From NCBI RefSeq assembly GCF_900110375.1, contig NZ_FODN01000002.1, forward strand, positions 509,086 through 573,085: a stretch of DNA of 64,000 nucleotides, in the 5' to 3' direction. The notes under the pieces are model-generated. The model saw only the letters and a program-made list of their open reading frames with translations. It was not told where the DNA came from and searched no databases. Positions 1-8,677 of this stretch are shown piece by piece (within the stretch, counting starts at the first letter, position 1; each line of letters begins with the position of its first letter). Both the position numbers and the translations under genes were made by a program. The stretch is from Flavobacterium sinopsychrotolerans (GTDB taxonomy: Bacteria; Bacteroidota; Bacteroidia; Flavobacteriales; Flavobacteriaceae).

Positions 1-2424
1 CGAAGCATTTTCATTTATTTCTTTATTAAAATTCAATGACAATTCCCATCCTCTTGTTCTCATATTTCCTGAGTTTGTTTGTGCAGCAGCTTGACCAAAC
101 GAACCAGGAAGAGTAATGCCTGGAGCTAACATTCCTTTTGTCTCACGTTGATACCAGTCAAATGAAGCGCCAAACATCTTGAATATTCTCACATCCAAAC
201 CAATATCATTTGTATAAACTTTCTCCCAAGTTAATGTAGGATCAACATTAGTTGGTAAACCGGTAGAAGGAGGCAGTGTAGATCCGCTGTTTATCCACCA
301 AGGATTTGAAGAATTTAAAACGGATAAGAAAGCATTATTTCCTACGTTTTGATTTCCAATCGCCCCAATAGAAGCACGCAATTTAAGCTCATTCAGCCAG
401 CCACGTGTGCTTTCCATAAATTTCTCATTAGAAATCTTATATCCCACAGAAGCTGAAGGGAAGAATCCCCATTGTTGGGCAGTAGGAAATTTTGAAGAAC
501 CGTCATAACGGGCATTCACTTCTAATAGATAAATTCCGTCATAATCATAATTTATACGTCCAAAGAAACCTGCAATTGAATAGGAGGTTACTGCTGGATT
601 TAAAGAACTATTAGCAGCTCCTGAAACAAATTGCTCACCTACAGCAAGATTAAATTCTGGTTTTGATTTGTCCAAAAGAGTATTTCTTCTTGCGTAAGTA
701 CGTGAAAAATCTTGCCATTCCGAGTTGAAACCTCCCAAAACTTTGATGTTGTGTTTATCAAATTGCTTTTTATAGTTTGCATAGATATTGACAACTTTTG
801 TTGTTGATTCCGCCTTTGATTGAGCTACATAATCATTTCCCGCTTCAAGAATAGTGGGCACTGCTGTTTGAATTGTGGTAGCATCATAAGGCATAGCTGA
901 CCAACTATCCCAAGCTTGAAATTTGCCTCCATTTTGTTTTCTGGAATAATAATCAGTTACATTACTTATTTCACCTATTAAATTAAAATCTTTTGTAATT
1001 TCTGCTGTAAATTTTGCACTTAACCTATTATTATATTGCTCATTTTCATTCGTAGAAGCATTAGATAAATATCCTCCAGCGCTACGGAAATTATATCCTT
1101 TATAGGTTCCAAAATTTGGAGTATATTGACCCCAACGAAGAGCATAACCAAGATACCCGCCATAACCTGAATCATCAGTACCAGCACCACCATAATAATT
1201 AAACGGTTGTTTATAATTACTCAGAATTGACATTACTTTGAAATCACCAGTAAGCCAATCAGCTAATTTTGTTGTAAATCCTAAATTTACATTTGTTCTT
1301 TGTTTTGTTTCTTGATTAACTCTCAGCATTCCTTCTTGTTCTGTAAGTGCAAATGAAGCGAAGAAAGAACTGTTATTTCCTAGATTACCTTGTGCGGAAA
1401 AATTGTGATAAGTTTGAAGTGCATCATTTGCATACAATTCTTTATTAGTATCCCAAACTCTGTAGAAATAGGGTGTACCGTTTTTAATTTCCCAATCCTC
1501 ACCATAAACCATCTCATTACTGGTACGATTATTAGCATATTTTTCTTTCCAGTTTTGAATTCCGGTTAGCATAGTATTATAATTTGCACCAAAAAATTCT
1601 GGCACGGCACCATCAGTACGTGTTCCTGCAGCAATCAACCCAGGAATTTCATCTGTTGGGTCTAAGAATTGTAGTGTAGAGATTGGATTATAGAAAGCCG
1701 CATTTCCTGTATAAGAAAATCTAACTTTTCCTTCTCCTGTTTTTCCTCCTTTTGTAGTAATGAGTATTACACCAAAGGCTGCACGAGCTCCATAAATAGA
1801 AGCAGAGGCCGCATCTTTAAGTACAGACATCGTTGCCACATCATTTGGATTAATAAGTGCTAAATCCGTTGGAACCCCATCAACCAAAACGAGAGGAGAA
1901 TCTGAACCATTAACAGTTCCAGATCCACGTATATTTAGATTTGCTGAACGGTTAATATTTCCAGAATTAAAACTAACATTTACACCTGGCGTAGTACCTT
2001 GTAGTGCTTTACTGATGTCTGTCAAAGGTCTGCTTCCAATTGTTTTACTAACATCAATAGAGGCGACAGCGCCTGTTAGATTCGCTTTTTTCTGAGAAGC
2101 AAAGCCCACAACAACAACTTCGTCTAATTTTAAAGTATTTTCTGAAAGTTCAATATTGAGTGTTTGCTGTCCTGTAACTTTTATTTCTTTGGTTTCAAAA
2201 CCAATATAACTGAAACTAAGCATTTGTCCTGATGATGCAGCGATGCTGTAATTACCATCAAAGTCAGTCGTGCTTCCATTAGCAGTTCCTCGAATAAGCA
2301 CAGAAACCCCTGGTATAGGAATTCCGTCCGCTTTGTTTTTAACAGTTCCAGTAATTGTTTTCGTTTGTCCAAATGTAACTTGAACGAACAAAACCAATAA
2401 TGAAATAAGGAATAATTTCTTCAT
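1..2424 (-). CDS. SusC/RagA-family TonB-dependent outer membrane receptor, 3' end outside window
   Basis: This is a TonB-dependent porin that would import an oligosaccharide across the outer membrane together with a SusD lipoprotein. The frame is open for 808 codons from an ATG at 2424 down to base 1, so the C-terminus, and probably a SusD gene, lie beyond the left edge. A signal peptide occupies about residues 1-19 and ends in TFGQ. A carboxypeptidase-regulatory-like domain follows (GTVKNKADGIPIPGVSV), then the plug with the family hallmarks DEVVVVGFASQKK, LVLVDGVP and SIYGARAAFGVILITTK, then beta-barrel sequence. The neighbours (NagB, GH20, NamZ) suggest an amino-sugar glycan as substrate, which is inference. 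It diverges from the DeoR-type gene. The family call is secure; the substrate is not known. Confidence 0.95.
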   Translation of the reverse strand, partial: MKKLFLISLLVLFVQVTFGQTKTITGTVKNKADGIPIPGVSVLIRGTANGSTTDFDGNYSIAASSGQMLSFSYIGFETKEIKVTGQQTLNIELSENTLKLDEVVVVGFASQKKANLTGAVASIDVSKTIGSRPLTDISKALQGTTPGVNVSFNSGNINRSANLNIRGSGTVNGSDSPLVLVDGVPTDLALINPNDVATMSVLKDAASASIYGARAAFGVILITTKGGKTGEGKVRFSYTGNAAFYNPISTLQFLDPTDEIPGLIAAGTRTDGAVPEFFGANYNTMLTGIQNWKEKYANNRTSNEMVYGEDWEIKNGTPYFYRVWDTNKELYANDALQTYHNFSAQGNLGNNSSFFASFALTEQEGMLRVNQETKQRTNVNLGFTTKLADWLTGDFKVMSILSNYKQPFNYYGGAGTDDSGYGGYLGYALRWGQYTPNFGTYKGYNFRSAGGYLSNASTNENEQYNNRLSAKFTAEITKDFNLIGEISNVTDYYSRKQNGGKFQAWDSWSAMPYDATTIQTAVPTILEAGNDYVAQSKAESTTKVVNIYANYKKQFDKHNIKVLGGFNSEWQDFSRTYARRNTLLDKSKPEFNLAVGEQFVSGAANSSLNPAVTSYSIAGFFGRINYDYDGIYLLEVNARYDGSSKFPTAQQWGFFPSASVGYKISNEKFMESTRGWLNELKLRASIGAIGNQNVGNNAFLSVLNSSNPWWINSGSTLPPSTGLPTNVDPTLTWEKVYTNDIGLDVRIFKMFGASFDWYQRETKGMLAPGITLPGSFGQAAAQTNSGNMRTRGWELSLNFNKEINENAS

Positions 2425-2451
2425 AATTATTTTGGTTTTATGGTTATTGAA

Positions 2452-2483
2452 CAAATATATTTATTTATTGCATATAAATGCAA
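2452..2483 (-). promoter_or_regulatory. Bacteroidota-type promoter of the first susC gene
   Basis: On the minus strand a -33 TTG (2483-2481) is followed after 21 bases by TATATTTG (2459-2452), matching the Bacteroidota consensus TTG/TAnnTTTG. Transcription would start near 2446, about 20 bases before the ATG at 2424. The -33 box lies inside the palindrome at 2468-2483, so a protein bound there would block the promoter. Confidence 0.65.
2468..2483. promoter_or_regulatory. 16-bp palindrome TTGCAT-n4-ATGCAA over the -33 box
   Basis: Perfect 6-bp arms (2468-2473 and 2478-2483) are separated by ATAA. The right arm is the -33 element of the susC promoter, which is the usual position for a repressor operator. 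Thirteen bases of this site and its edge (2474-2486) recur at 50555-50567 over the -33 box of the second susC. The binding protein is unknown. Confidence 0.5.
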
Positions 2484-2515
2484 CATTTAGTATTATTTTT
2501 TTTAAAACAAACTAA

Positions 2516-2534
2516 ATAACGCAATAAAATGCAT
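2516..2534. promoter_or_regulatory. Direct-repeat operator candidate ATAACGCAA
   Basis: ATAACGCAA (2516-2524) is the reverse complement of TTGCGTTAT, which occurs twice upstream of the NagB gene at 3438-3446 and 3448-3456. A weaker copy (AAAATGCAT, 2526-2534) follows at a 10-base step. One-helical-turn direct repeats suit DeoR-family repressors, and a DeoR-type gene begins at 2668. Its use as the operator is inference. Confidence 0.4.
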
Positions 2535-2636
2535 TTTTTGTTTAAAAACAGGCTTTGTGTTTGTAGATTAATGATTTTAATGAGGTGTTCTATTGCAGTT
2601 GGTGGGATGTCTCTGCTTTTGAATTGAAATATTTGA

Positions 2637-2644
2637 TATATTTG
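2637..2644 (+). promoter_or_regulatory. -7 element of the deoR-type gene
   Basis: TATATTTG matches the Bacteroidota -7 consensus and lies 23 bases before the ATG at 2668. No TTG sits at the ideal 19-21 base spacing; the nearest is 15 bases upstream (2619-2621). The promoter is therefore only half supported. Confidence 0.35.
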
Positions 2645-2667
2645 TCCTGAATTTTTAATTTTAAAAA

Positions 2668-3417
2668 ATGCTGAAAGCCGAAAGACATAAATATATAATG
2701 ACTAGACTTATTGAGGATCAGAAGGTTGTTACAACTGATTTGGCTTTGGCTTTAGATTTGTCAGAAGATACAATAAGAAGGGATTTAAATGAGTTAGATA
2801 ACAAGAATCTTCTTGAAAAAGTTTATGGTGGAGCCATACAAAGTGCAGAAAAGCCTGCTGATGTTTTCGATATTGTCATAGCGGCTGAGGAGGAAAAGAA
2901 AAAAATTGTTACTAAAGCATTGTCTTTGTTGCATGATGGACAGGTTATTATAATGAGTGGAGGGAGTACTAATTTGGTTTTTGCTAAGTTAATCCCTTCG
3001 GATTTAAAGGCTACTATTTATACCTATAGTTTACCTATAGCGATGCAGTTGTCTCAGCATCCCAATATAGATTTAATATTTATAGGCGGAAAAATGCAGA
3101 AAAATGCAATGGTTACTATAGGAATGGATGTAATTCAAGTTTTATCAAAGATTAAAGCGGATATTTGCTTTATAGGAGCGAGCAGTATTAATGTAAAACA
3201 AGGGTTGACGGAAGTAGGATATGAGGTTTCTATCGTCAAAAAAGCAATGATAGAGTCATCTGATAAAGTGGTTTCTATGTTTGCTTCTAGTAAATTGAAT
3301 ACTAAAATGCCACATATAGTTTGTGATCTCAATCAGTTAGATACTATTGTTACGGATTTAGATCCAGAAGATTTAAGGTTGGAAGAATATAGAAAGCTAG
3401 GAGTTTTTATATTGTAA
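2668..3417 (+). CDS. DeoR/GlpR-family transcriptional regulator
   Basis: A DNA-binding repressor of 249 residues, the normal length for the family. Residues 1-57 form the DeoR winged helix (AERHKYIMTRLIEDQKVV, then LDLSEDTIRRDLNELD) ending in VYGGAI. Residues from about 75 on form the sugar-phosphate-sensing DeoRC domain with IMSGGSTN. Family members usually sense a phosphorylated sugar. The divergent susC and the downstream NagB suggest that glucosamine-6-phosphate or GlcNAc-6-phosphate is the signal here, which is inference. TTGCGTTAT-type repeats lie on both sides of the gene, upstream of susC and upstream of nagB, so it probably controls both and perhaps itself. Confidence 0.9.
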   Translation: MLKAERHKYIMTRLIEDQKVVTTDLALALDLSEDTIRRDLNELDNKNLLEKVYGGAIQSAEKPADVFDIVIAAEEEKKKIVTKALSLLHDGQVIIMSGGSTNLVFAKLIPSDLKATIYTYSLPIAMQLSQHPNIDLIFIGGKMQKNAMVTIGMDVIQVLSKIKADICFIGASSINVKQGLTEVGYEVSIVKKAMIESSDKVVSMFASSKLNTKMPHIVCDLNQLDTIVTDLDPEDLRLEEYRKLGVFIL

Positions 3418-3436
3418 CTTTAATTTCAGTTAAAAA

Positions 3437-3485
3437 TTTGCGTTATTTTGCGTTATTTAAATTTATTTTTGTTAAATAATGCAAA
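3437..3485 (+). promoter_or_regulatory. Operator array upstream of the NagB gene
   Basis: Two identical decamers TTTGCGTTAT (3437-3446 and 3447-3456) are joined head to tail. An inverted near-copy ATAATGCAAA follows at 3476-3485. They lie between the DeoR-type gene and the NagB promoter. The core TTGCGTTAT is also present, inverted, in the susC-deoR gap. This is the best candidate for the DeoR-type regulator's binding site. Confidence 0.5.
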
Positions 3486-3511
3486 ATAAAATATTTGTTT
3501 TGTTTTTTGTA

Positions 3512-3519
3512 TATATTTG
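3512..3519 (+). promoter_or_regulatory. -7 element of the first NagB gene
   Basis: TATATTTG lies 32 bases before the chosen ATG at 3552. The nearest TTG is only 14 bases upstream (3495-3497), shorter than the usual 19-21. A start of transcription near 3525 rules out the longer reading frame that opens at 3495 and so supports the start at 3552. Confidence 0.45.
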
Positions 3520-3551
3520 TTAAACTAATTTTTTTAATTAAGAGATATATT

Positions 3552-5477
3552 ATGAAAACGAATACTTCTTTGGCTTACGACATACCTGGAAAATTTGAAG
3601 AAACTCGATTTGAAAAAAATCATAATGTGATTTTTAAAAGTTCTGTTGAAGCTTCAAAGGTTGTTGCTCAGGAAATAGCAACATTAATCAAATCTAAACA
3701 AGCCGAAAATAAATCTTGTATCCTTGGCTTAGCTACAGGTTCTTCACCTATAAAAGTATATGAAGAATTGGTTAGAATGCATAAAGAGGGTGGACTTAGT
3801 TTTCATAATGTTATCACTTTCAATCTGGATGAATATTATCCGATGACTAAAGAAAACCGCCAGAGCTATCATTATTTTATGCATCAGCATCTGTTTAATC
3901 ATATCGATATTAAACCTGAAAATATAAATATTCCAGATGGAACAGTTGTATTAGAGGAACTGAATCAATATTGCATGGATTATGAAACAAAAATTAAAAA
4001 TGCAGGAGGAATTGATTTTCAGCTTTTAGGAATTGGTCGTACAGGACACGTAGGTTTCAATGAGCCGGGTTCTCACATTAACTCCGGAACCAGAATCATA
4101 ACATTAGACCACATTACCAGAGTCGATGCTTCTTCGGATTTTAATGGTATTGATAACGTTCCTAAAAGAGCGATTACAATGGGAGTTTCAACGATTCTTA
4201 GGTCTAAAAGAATTGTTTTGATGGCTTGGGGACAAAATAAAGCGGCTGTTATTAAAAGAACAATTCAAGGCGAAATAACGTCAGAAGTTCCTGCTACTTT
4301 TTTACAGAATCATTCTAATGCTACTTTTGTTTTAGACCAATTTGCGGCTTCCGAATTAACAAGATTTGAAACACCATGGCTCGTTGGTCAATGTATTTGG
4401 ACACAAGAATTAAAAAGTAAAGCAATTATTTGGCTTTGCAAAGAAACCAAACAATCCATATTGAAACTTACCGACAGGGATTACAATAATAATGGTATGT
4501 CAGATCTTTTAGCACAAGAAGGTTCTGCATATGATTTGAATATTAATATGTTTAATGTTTTACAGCACACCATAACGGGTTGGCCGGGAGGAAAACCTAA
4601 TACTGATGATTCTCACAGACCCGAAAGAGCTAATCCTGCAAAAAAAAGAGTTATTCTTTTTAGTCCACATCCAGATGATGATGTAATTTCAATGGGAGGG
4701 ACATTTTCTAAATTAATAAAACAAGGACATGACGTACATGTTGTGTATCAAACTTCCGGAAACATAGCAGTTACGGATGATGAAGCATTAAAATTTGCTG
4801 AAGTATGTCGTGATTTTATCGGTAAGGAAAACAGTGAAATTAATTTTTCATCGGTTATTAATTTTCTAAATAATAAGACCGAAAACCAAGTTGATTCTTT
4901 GGAAGTTCGAAAATTAAAAGGTCTTATAAGACGACGTGAATCGTATGCTGCTACCAGATACATCGGTTTAAAAGATGAAAAAACACATTTTTTAGACCTA
5001 CCTTTTTACGAAACCGGGCAAATAAAGAAAAACCCTTTAGGTTTGGATGATATTGCTATCGTGAAAGATATTATTGCCAAAATAAAGCCTCATCAAGTTT
5101 TTGCTGCTGGAGATTTGGCAGATCCGCATGGCACTCATGAAGTATGTTTGAATGCTATATTCGAGGCAATGAAACAGTTAAAATCAGAATCTTACATGAA
5201 TGATTGTTGGTTGTGGTTGTATAGAGGTGCTTGGCATGAATGGGATATTCACGAGATAGATATGGCTGTACCTTTGAGTCCAGACGAAGTAACGATTAAA
5301 AGACATGCCATTTTGTACCATCAATCTCAAAAAGACAGAGTGATGTTTCAAGGAAACGATTCCAGAGAATTTTGGGTAAGAGCTGAGGAGCGTAATAAAA
5401 ATACAGCAAAACTATATGATGATTTAGGTCTTGCAGAATATGAGGCGATTGAGGCTTTTAAACGTTTTGATTATTAG
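3552..5477 (+). CDS. nagB: Glucosamine-6-phosphate deaminase with C-terminal PIG-L deacetylase-like domain (copy 1)
   Basis: The N-terminal half should convert glucosamine-6-phosphate to fructose-6-phosphate and ammonia in the cytoplasm. Residues about 25-290 are the NagB fold: GLATGSSPIKVYEEL (59-73), FNLDEYYPM with D93 matching E. coli Asp72, and GHVGFNEPGS (165-174) with H166 and E171. The residue matching E. coli Asp141 is T164, an unusual change. Residues about 365-640 are a PIG-L/LmbE domain with HPDDD at 373-377 and DPHGTHEVC, typical of zinc N-deacetylases. At 641 residues the protein is far longer than the 266 of E. coli NagB. A frame continues upstream to 3495, but it precedes the likely transcription start. 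A near-identical copy lies in the sialic acid locus at 34917. Confidence 0.93.
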   Translation: MKTNTSLAYDIPGKFEETRFEKNHNVIFKSSVEASKVVAQEIATLIKSKQAENKSCILGLATGSSPIKVYEELVRMHKEGGLSFHNVITFNLDEYYPMTKENRQSYHYFMHQHLFNHIDIKPENINIPDGTVVLEELNQYCMDYETKIKNAGGIDFQLLGIGRTGHVGFNEPGSHINSGTRIITLDHITRVDASSDFNGIDNVPKRAITMGVSTILRSKRIVLMAWGQNKAAVIKRTIQGEITSEVPATFLQNHSNATFVLDQFAASELTRFETPWLVGQCIWTQELKSKAIIWLCKETKQSILKLTDRDYNNNGMSDLLAQEGSAYDLNINMFNVLQHTITGWPGGKPNTDDSHRPERANPAKKRVILFSPHPDDDVISMGGTFSKLIKQGHDVHVVYQTSGNIAVTDDEALKFAEVCRDFIGKENSEINFSSVINFLNNKTENQVDSLEVRKLKGLIRRRESYAATRYIGLKDEKTHFLDLPFYETGQIKKNPLGLDDIAIVKDIIAKIKPHQVFAAGDLADPHGTHEVCLNAIFEAMKQLKSESYMNDCWLWLYRGAWHEWDIHEIDMAVPLSPDEVTIKRHAILYHQSQKDRVMFQGNDSREFWVRAEERNKNTAKLYDDLGLAEYEAIEAFKRFDY

Positions 5478-5527
5478 AAAAATTAAAAGTCCTAAATGTT
5501 TAAAAGGATGAATTTAATTTTAGATAT

Positions 5528-5591
5528 TACTTTTCGCAAGAACCGTCAGCTGATTGAAATTAATAGTAGACTAAGTTTTTTGCGAAAAGTA
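5528..5591. repeat. Inverted repeat between nagB and the dehydrogenase gene
   Basis: Perfect 12-base arms, TACTTTTCGCAA (5528-5539) and its complement (5580-5591), enclose 40 bases. The RNA would form a long-loop stem, but no T-run follows. It could be a weak terminator, or a two-site operator for the gene at 5650. Confidence 0.4.
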
Positions 5592-5649
5592 TCAATCAGA
5601 ATGTGAGATATTTTATATTTTTAGAAATAACAGCAATTTACGCCACTAC

Positions 5650-8565
5650 ATGTCAATCACGCCTCAACTAGAACAATTATCCCAGTCATTAGAAGGAACA
5701 CTTTTTTTTGATGATCTTCATAAAACATTGTATGCCACAGATGCTTCCGCGTATCGAATTATGCCTGTAGCTGTAGCGATTCCAAAATCAGAGGATGATA
5801 TTGTGAAAATTATTCGCTTTGCAGCAAAAAACAAGATTTCAATCACGCCCAGAACTGCCGGAACTTCGTTAGCCGGTCAAACAGTAGGGAATGGAATAAT
5901 TGTGGATGTTTCGAAACATTTTACCAAGATTGTCGTTTTTGATTCCTTGAAAAAAACGGTTACCGTGCAGCCGGGAGTAATTCGGGACGAACTGAATTTG
6001 TACTTAAAAGAACACGGATTATTTTTTGGACCTAATACTTCGACCTCAAATCGCTGTATGATAGGAGGAATGATAGGTAATAATTCATCGGGAACCACAT
6101 CAATTCGGTACGGAGTTACCCGAGATAAAATAGTGGAAATCAAAGCGGTTTTGAGTGATGGGACTTCGGCAGTATTTAAAGAAATGACGTCGGCCGAATT
6201 CATTGAAAAAACAAAAGGAAACACGCTCGAAAGTTCTATTTACAAAACGATTTATGAGGAACTTTCGAATACAGAAAACCAAAAGGAGATTATAAAGGAA
6301 TTTCCGAAACCTGAAATTCACAGACGAAACACGGGTTACGCGATTGATTTATTATTGAAATCGGAACTTTTTGGAGGAACGGAAAATACTATAAATTTAG
6401 GGGAACTCCTTTGCGGAAGCGAAGGAACACTGGCATTTACCACCGAAATCACACTGAAAGTAGATAAAACACCGCCAACCAACAGTGTGATGGTGGTAGC
6501 GCATTTTCATACCATTCAAGAAAGTCTTGAAGCGGTTGTGACTGCGATGAAACATCATCTGTACACCTGCGAAATGATGGATGATACGATTCTGAATTGT
6601 ACCAAAACCAACCGAGAGCAAGCCAAAAACCGATTTTTCATTCAAGGCGAACCAAAAGCGGTTATCATGCTCGAAGTGGCCTCTCATTATAGTATGGAAG
6701 ATGCCGAAGTGCAAGCAAATGAGTTGATTGAAGATCTTGAAAAAAATAATTTCGGCTATGCTTTACCTAAAATTTACGGCGCTGATATTGATAAAATAAA
6801 TGAGTTGCGAAAAGCAGGTCTCGGACTTTTAGGAAGTATTGTTGGCGATAATAAAGCGGCGGATTCTATTGAAGATACGGCTGTTGAATTGAGTGATTTG
6901 CCCAATTATATTGCCGAATTTTCAGCGATGATGAAAAAACACGGACAAGAGGCGATTTATTACGCACATGCCGGAGCTGGAGAATTGCATTTGCGTCCGG
7001 TTTTAAATTTAAAAACAAAAGAAGGGCTGCATCAATTTAGAAACATCGCAACTGAAGTGGCTATTTTGGTCAAAAAATACAGAGGTTCGCTGAGCGGAGA
7101 ACATGGCGACGGAATTGTGCGTGGCGAGTTTTTGCCTTTCATGATTGGAGACCAGAATTATGAATTGTTGAAACGAATCAAACATGCTTTTGATCCCAAT
7201 ACCATCTTGAACGTTGGGAAAATCGTAAACGCTTTCAAAATGGATGAAAATCTGAGAGTGGAAGCGGGCAGAGTGGAACCAAATATACAAACAATTCAGG
7301 ATTTCTCCGATAGTATGGGGATTTTGCGTGCCGCGGAGAAATGCAATGGTTCTGGTGACTGCAGAAAATTACCTTCGGCAGGTGGGACTTTATGTCCAAG
7401 TTATCGTGCGACCCGAAATGAAAAAGATACGACGCGTGCCAGAGCCAATGCGCTGCGAGAATATCTGACACATTCAGAGAAAGATAATAAATTCGACCAC
7501 GAAGAATTGTATAAAGTCTTTGAATTGTGTGTGAGTTGCAAAGCTTGCGCCAGCGAATGTCCCAGTAATGTGGATGTGGCTGCCTTAAAATCGGAGTTTT
7601 TGTACCAATATCAAAAAGCAAATGGATTTTCATGGCGCAATAAAATATTTGCTTTTAATGCGAAATTGAATGGTCTGGGAAGTATCACTCCAAGGTTCAC
7701 GAATTTCATGGTGAATTTGCCTTTGGTAAAAAAAAGCATGGGAATTGCATCCAAAAGAGAAGTGCCGCTTTTGGCTTCAAAGACGTTCAGGAAATGGTAC
7801 GAGAAAAATTGGAATCAGGCGCCAGGTGATTCATTTGTAAACGGAAAAGTATGTTTGTTTTGTGATGAATTCACTAATTTCTATGATGTTTCTGTTGGAA
7901 TCGATGTGTATGAATTATTGACAGCCTTAGGATACGAAGTAATTCTGGTGGACCATGAAGAAAGTGGAAGAGCTTTTATTACGAAAGGTTTTCTCGAAGA
8001 AGCAAAAGCAATTGCGAATACAAATGTGGCTGTTTTTTCGGATTACATTACTGCAGATTTTCCTTTGATAGGAATAGAACCTTCGGCAATATTGACCTTT
8101 AGAGACGAATACATTCGATTGGCTGACGATAAAGAAAGTGCTGAAAAATTAGCCAAAAATGTATTTACGATTGAAGAGTTTTTCAAAAATGAGATTACAA
8201 AAGGAAAAATTCATGCAGAACAATTTTCTGAGGAGGCGAAAACAATAAAAATTCACGGACATTGCCACCAAAAGTCATTGAGTACGATGGAAGCGACTTT
8301 TGCGATGTTGAATGTACCGAAAAACAGTTCGGTTACTATTTATAATTCGGGATGTTGCGGCATGGCAGGTTCTTTTGGATATGAAAAAGAACATTATGAA
8401 ATCAGCATGCAAATGGGAGAAGATACGTTGTTTCCAAAAATTAGAGCCACTGAACCCACAACGGCTATTGCAGCAGCAGGAACGAGTTGTCGCCACCAGA
8501 TTTTTGATGGAACCAACAGAAAAGCCTTGCATCCGGTGACAATTTTGAGGAGCTGTTTGAAATAA
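5650..8565 (+). CDS. YdiJ-like FAD-linked dehydrogenase with Fe-S ferredoxin and CCG domains
   Basis: A large 2-hydroxyacid dehydrogenase (971 residues) of the FAD-binding/Fe-S type, like E. coli YdiJ and D-lactate dehydrogenases. Residues about 30-200 are the FAD-binding fold (PRTAGTSLAGQTVGNG, then GGMIGNNSSGT). Residues about 230-535 are the FAD-linked oxidase C-terminal domain (GEHGDGIVRGEF). Cysteines near 565, 571, 582 and in CVSCKACASECP (627-637) would bind Fe-S clusters. The C-terminal part carries HCHQKS and SGCCGMAG, the heterodisulfide-reductase-like CCG motif. The substrate could be D-lactate or D-2-hydroxyglutarate. D-lactate is attractive because lactyl ether cleavage of MurNAc-6-phosphate releases it, but that link is inference. 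The gene is separated from nagB by a 172-base gap with an inverted repeat. Confidence 0.88.
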   Translation: MSITPQLEQLSQSLEGTLFFDDLHKTLYATDASAYRIMPVAVAIPKSEDDIVKIIRFAAKNKISITPRTAGTSLAGQTVGNGIIVDVSKHFTKIVVFDSLKKTVTVQPGVIRDELNLYLKEHGLFFGPNTSTSNRCMIGGMIGNNSSGTTSIRYGVTRDKIVEIKAVLSDGTSAVFKEMTSAEFIEKTKGNTLESSIYKTIYEELSNTENQKEIIKEFPKPEIHRRNTGYAIDLLLKSELFGGTENTINLGELLCGSEGTLAFTTEITLKVDKTPPTNSVMVVAHFHTIQESLEAVVTAMKHHLYTCEMMDDTILNCTKTNREQAKNRFFIQGEPKAVIMLEVASHYSMEDAEVQANELIEDLEKNNFGYALPKIYGADIDKINELRKAGLGLLGSIVGDNKAADSIEDTAVELSDLPNYIAEFSAMMKKHGQEAIYYAHAGAGELHLRPVLNLKTKEGLHQFRNIATEVAILVKKYRGSLSGEHGDGIVRGEFLPFMIGDQNYELLKRIKHAFDPNTILNVGKIVNAFKMDENLRVEAGRVEPNIQTIQDFSDSMGILRAAEKCNGSGDCRKLPSAGGTLCPSYRATRNEKDTTRARANALREYLTHSEKDNKFDHEELYKVFELCVSCKACASECPSNVDVAALKSEFLYQYQKANGFSWRNKIFAFNAKLNGLGSITPRFTNFMVNLPLVKKSMGIASKREVPLLASKTFRKWYEKNWNQAPGDSFVNGKVCLFCDEFTNFYDVSVGIDVYELLTALGYEVILVDHEESGRAFITKGFLEEAKAIANTNVAVFSDYITADFPLIGIEPSAILTFRDEYIRLADDKESAEKLAKNVFTIEEFFKNEITKGKIHAEQFSEEAKTIKIHGHCHQKSLSTMEATFAMLNVPKNSSVTIYNSGCCGMAGSFGYEKEHYEISMQMGEDTLFPKIRATEPTTAIAAAGTSCRHQIFDGTNRKALHPVTILRSCLK

Positions 8566-8677
8566 TTTTTTTGAATTTCATTTCATTTTTTCTTTCAAAA
8601 TGTATTATAAATTTTATTTTTTCATGCATTTTGAGGAGAGTTTATTACCTTATTTAAACAAAAGTTACCCTGATTCT

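Noticed and set aside
3495..3551. Longer N-terminus for the first NagB (19 extra residues)
   Set aside because: It is hydrophobic and unlike NagB, precedes or overlaps the likely transcription start, and the copy at 34917 has no such extension.
5877..8539. Several minus-strand and one plus-strand overlapping frames within the dehydrogenase gene
   Set aside because: They are shadows of a long, motif-complete gene and lack start signals or domains.
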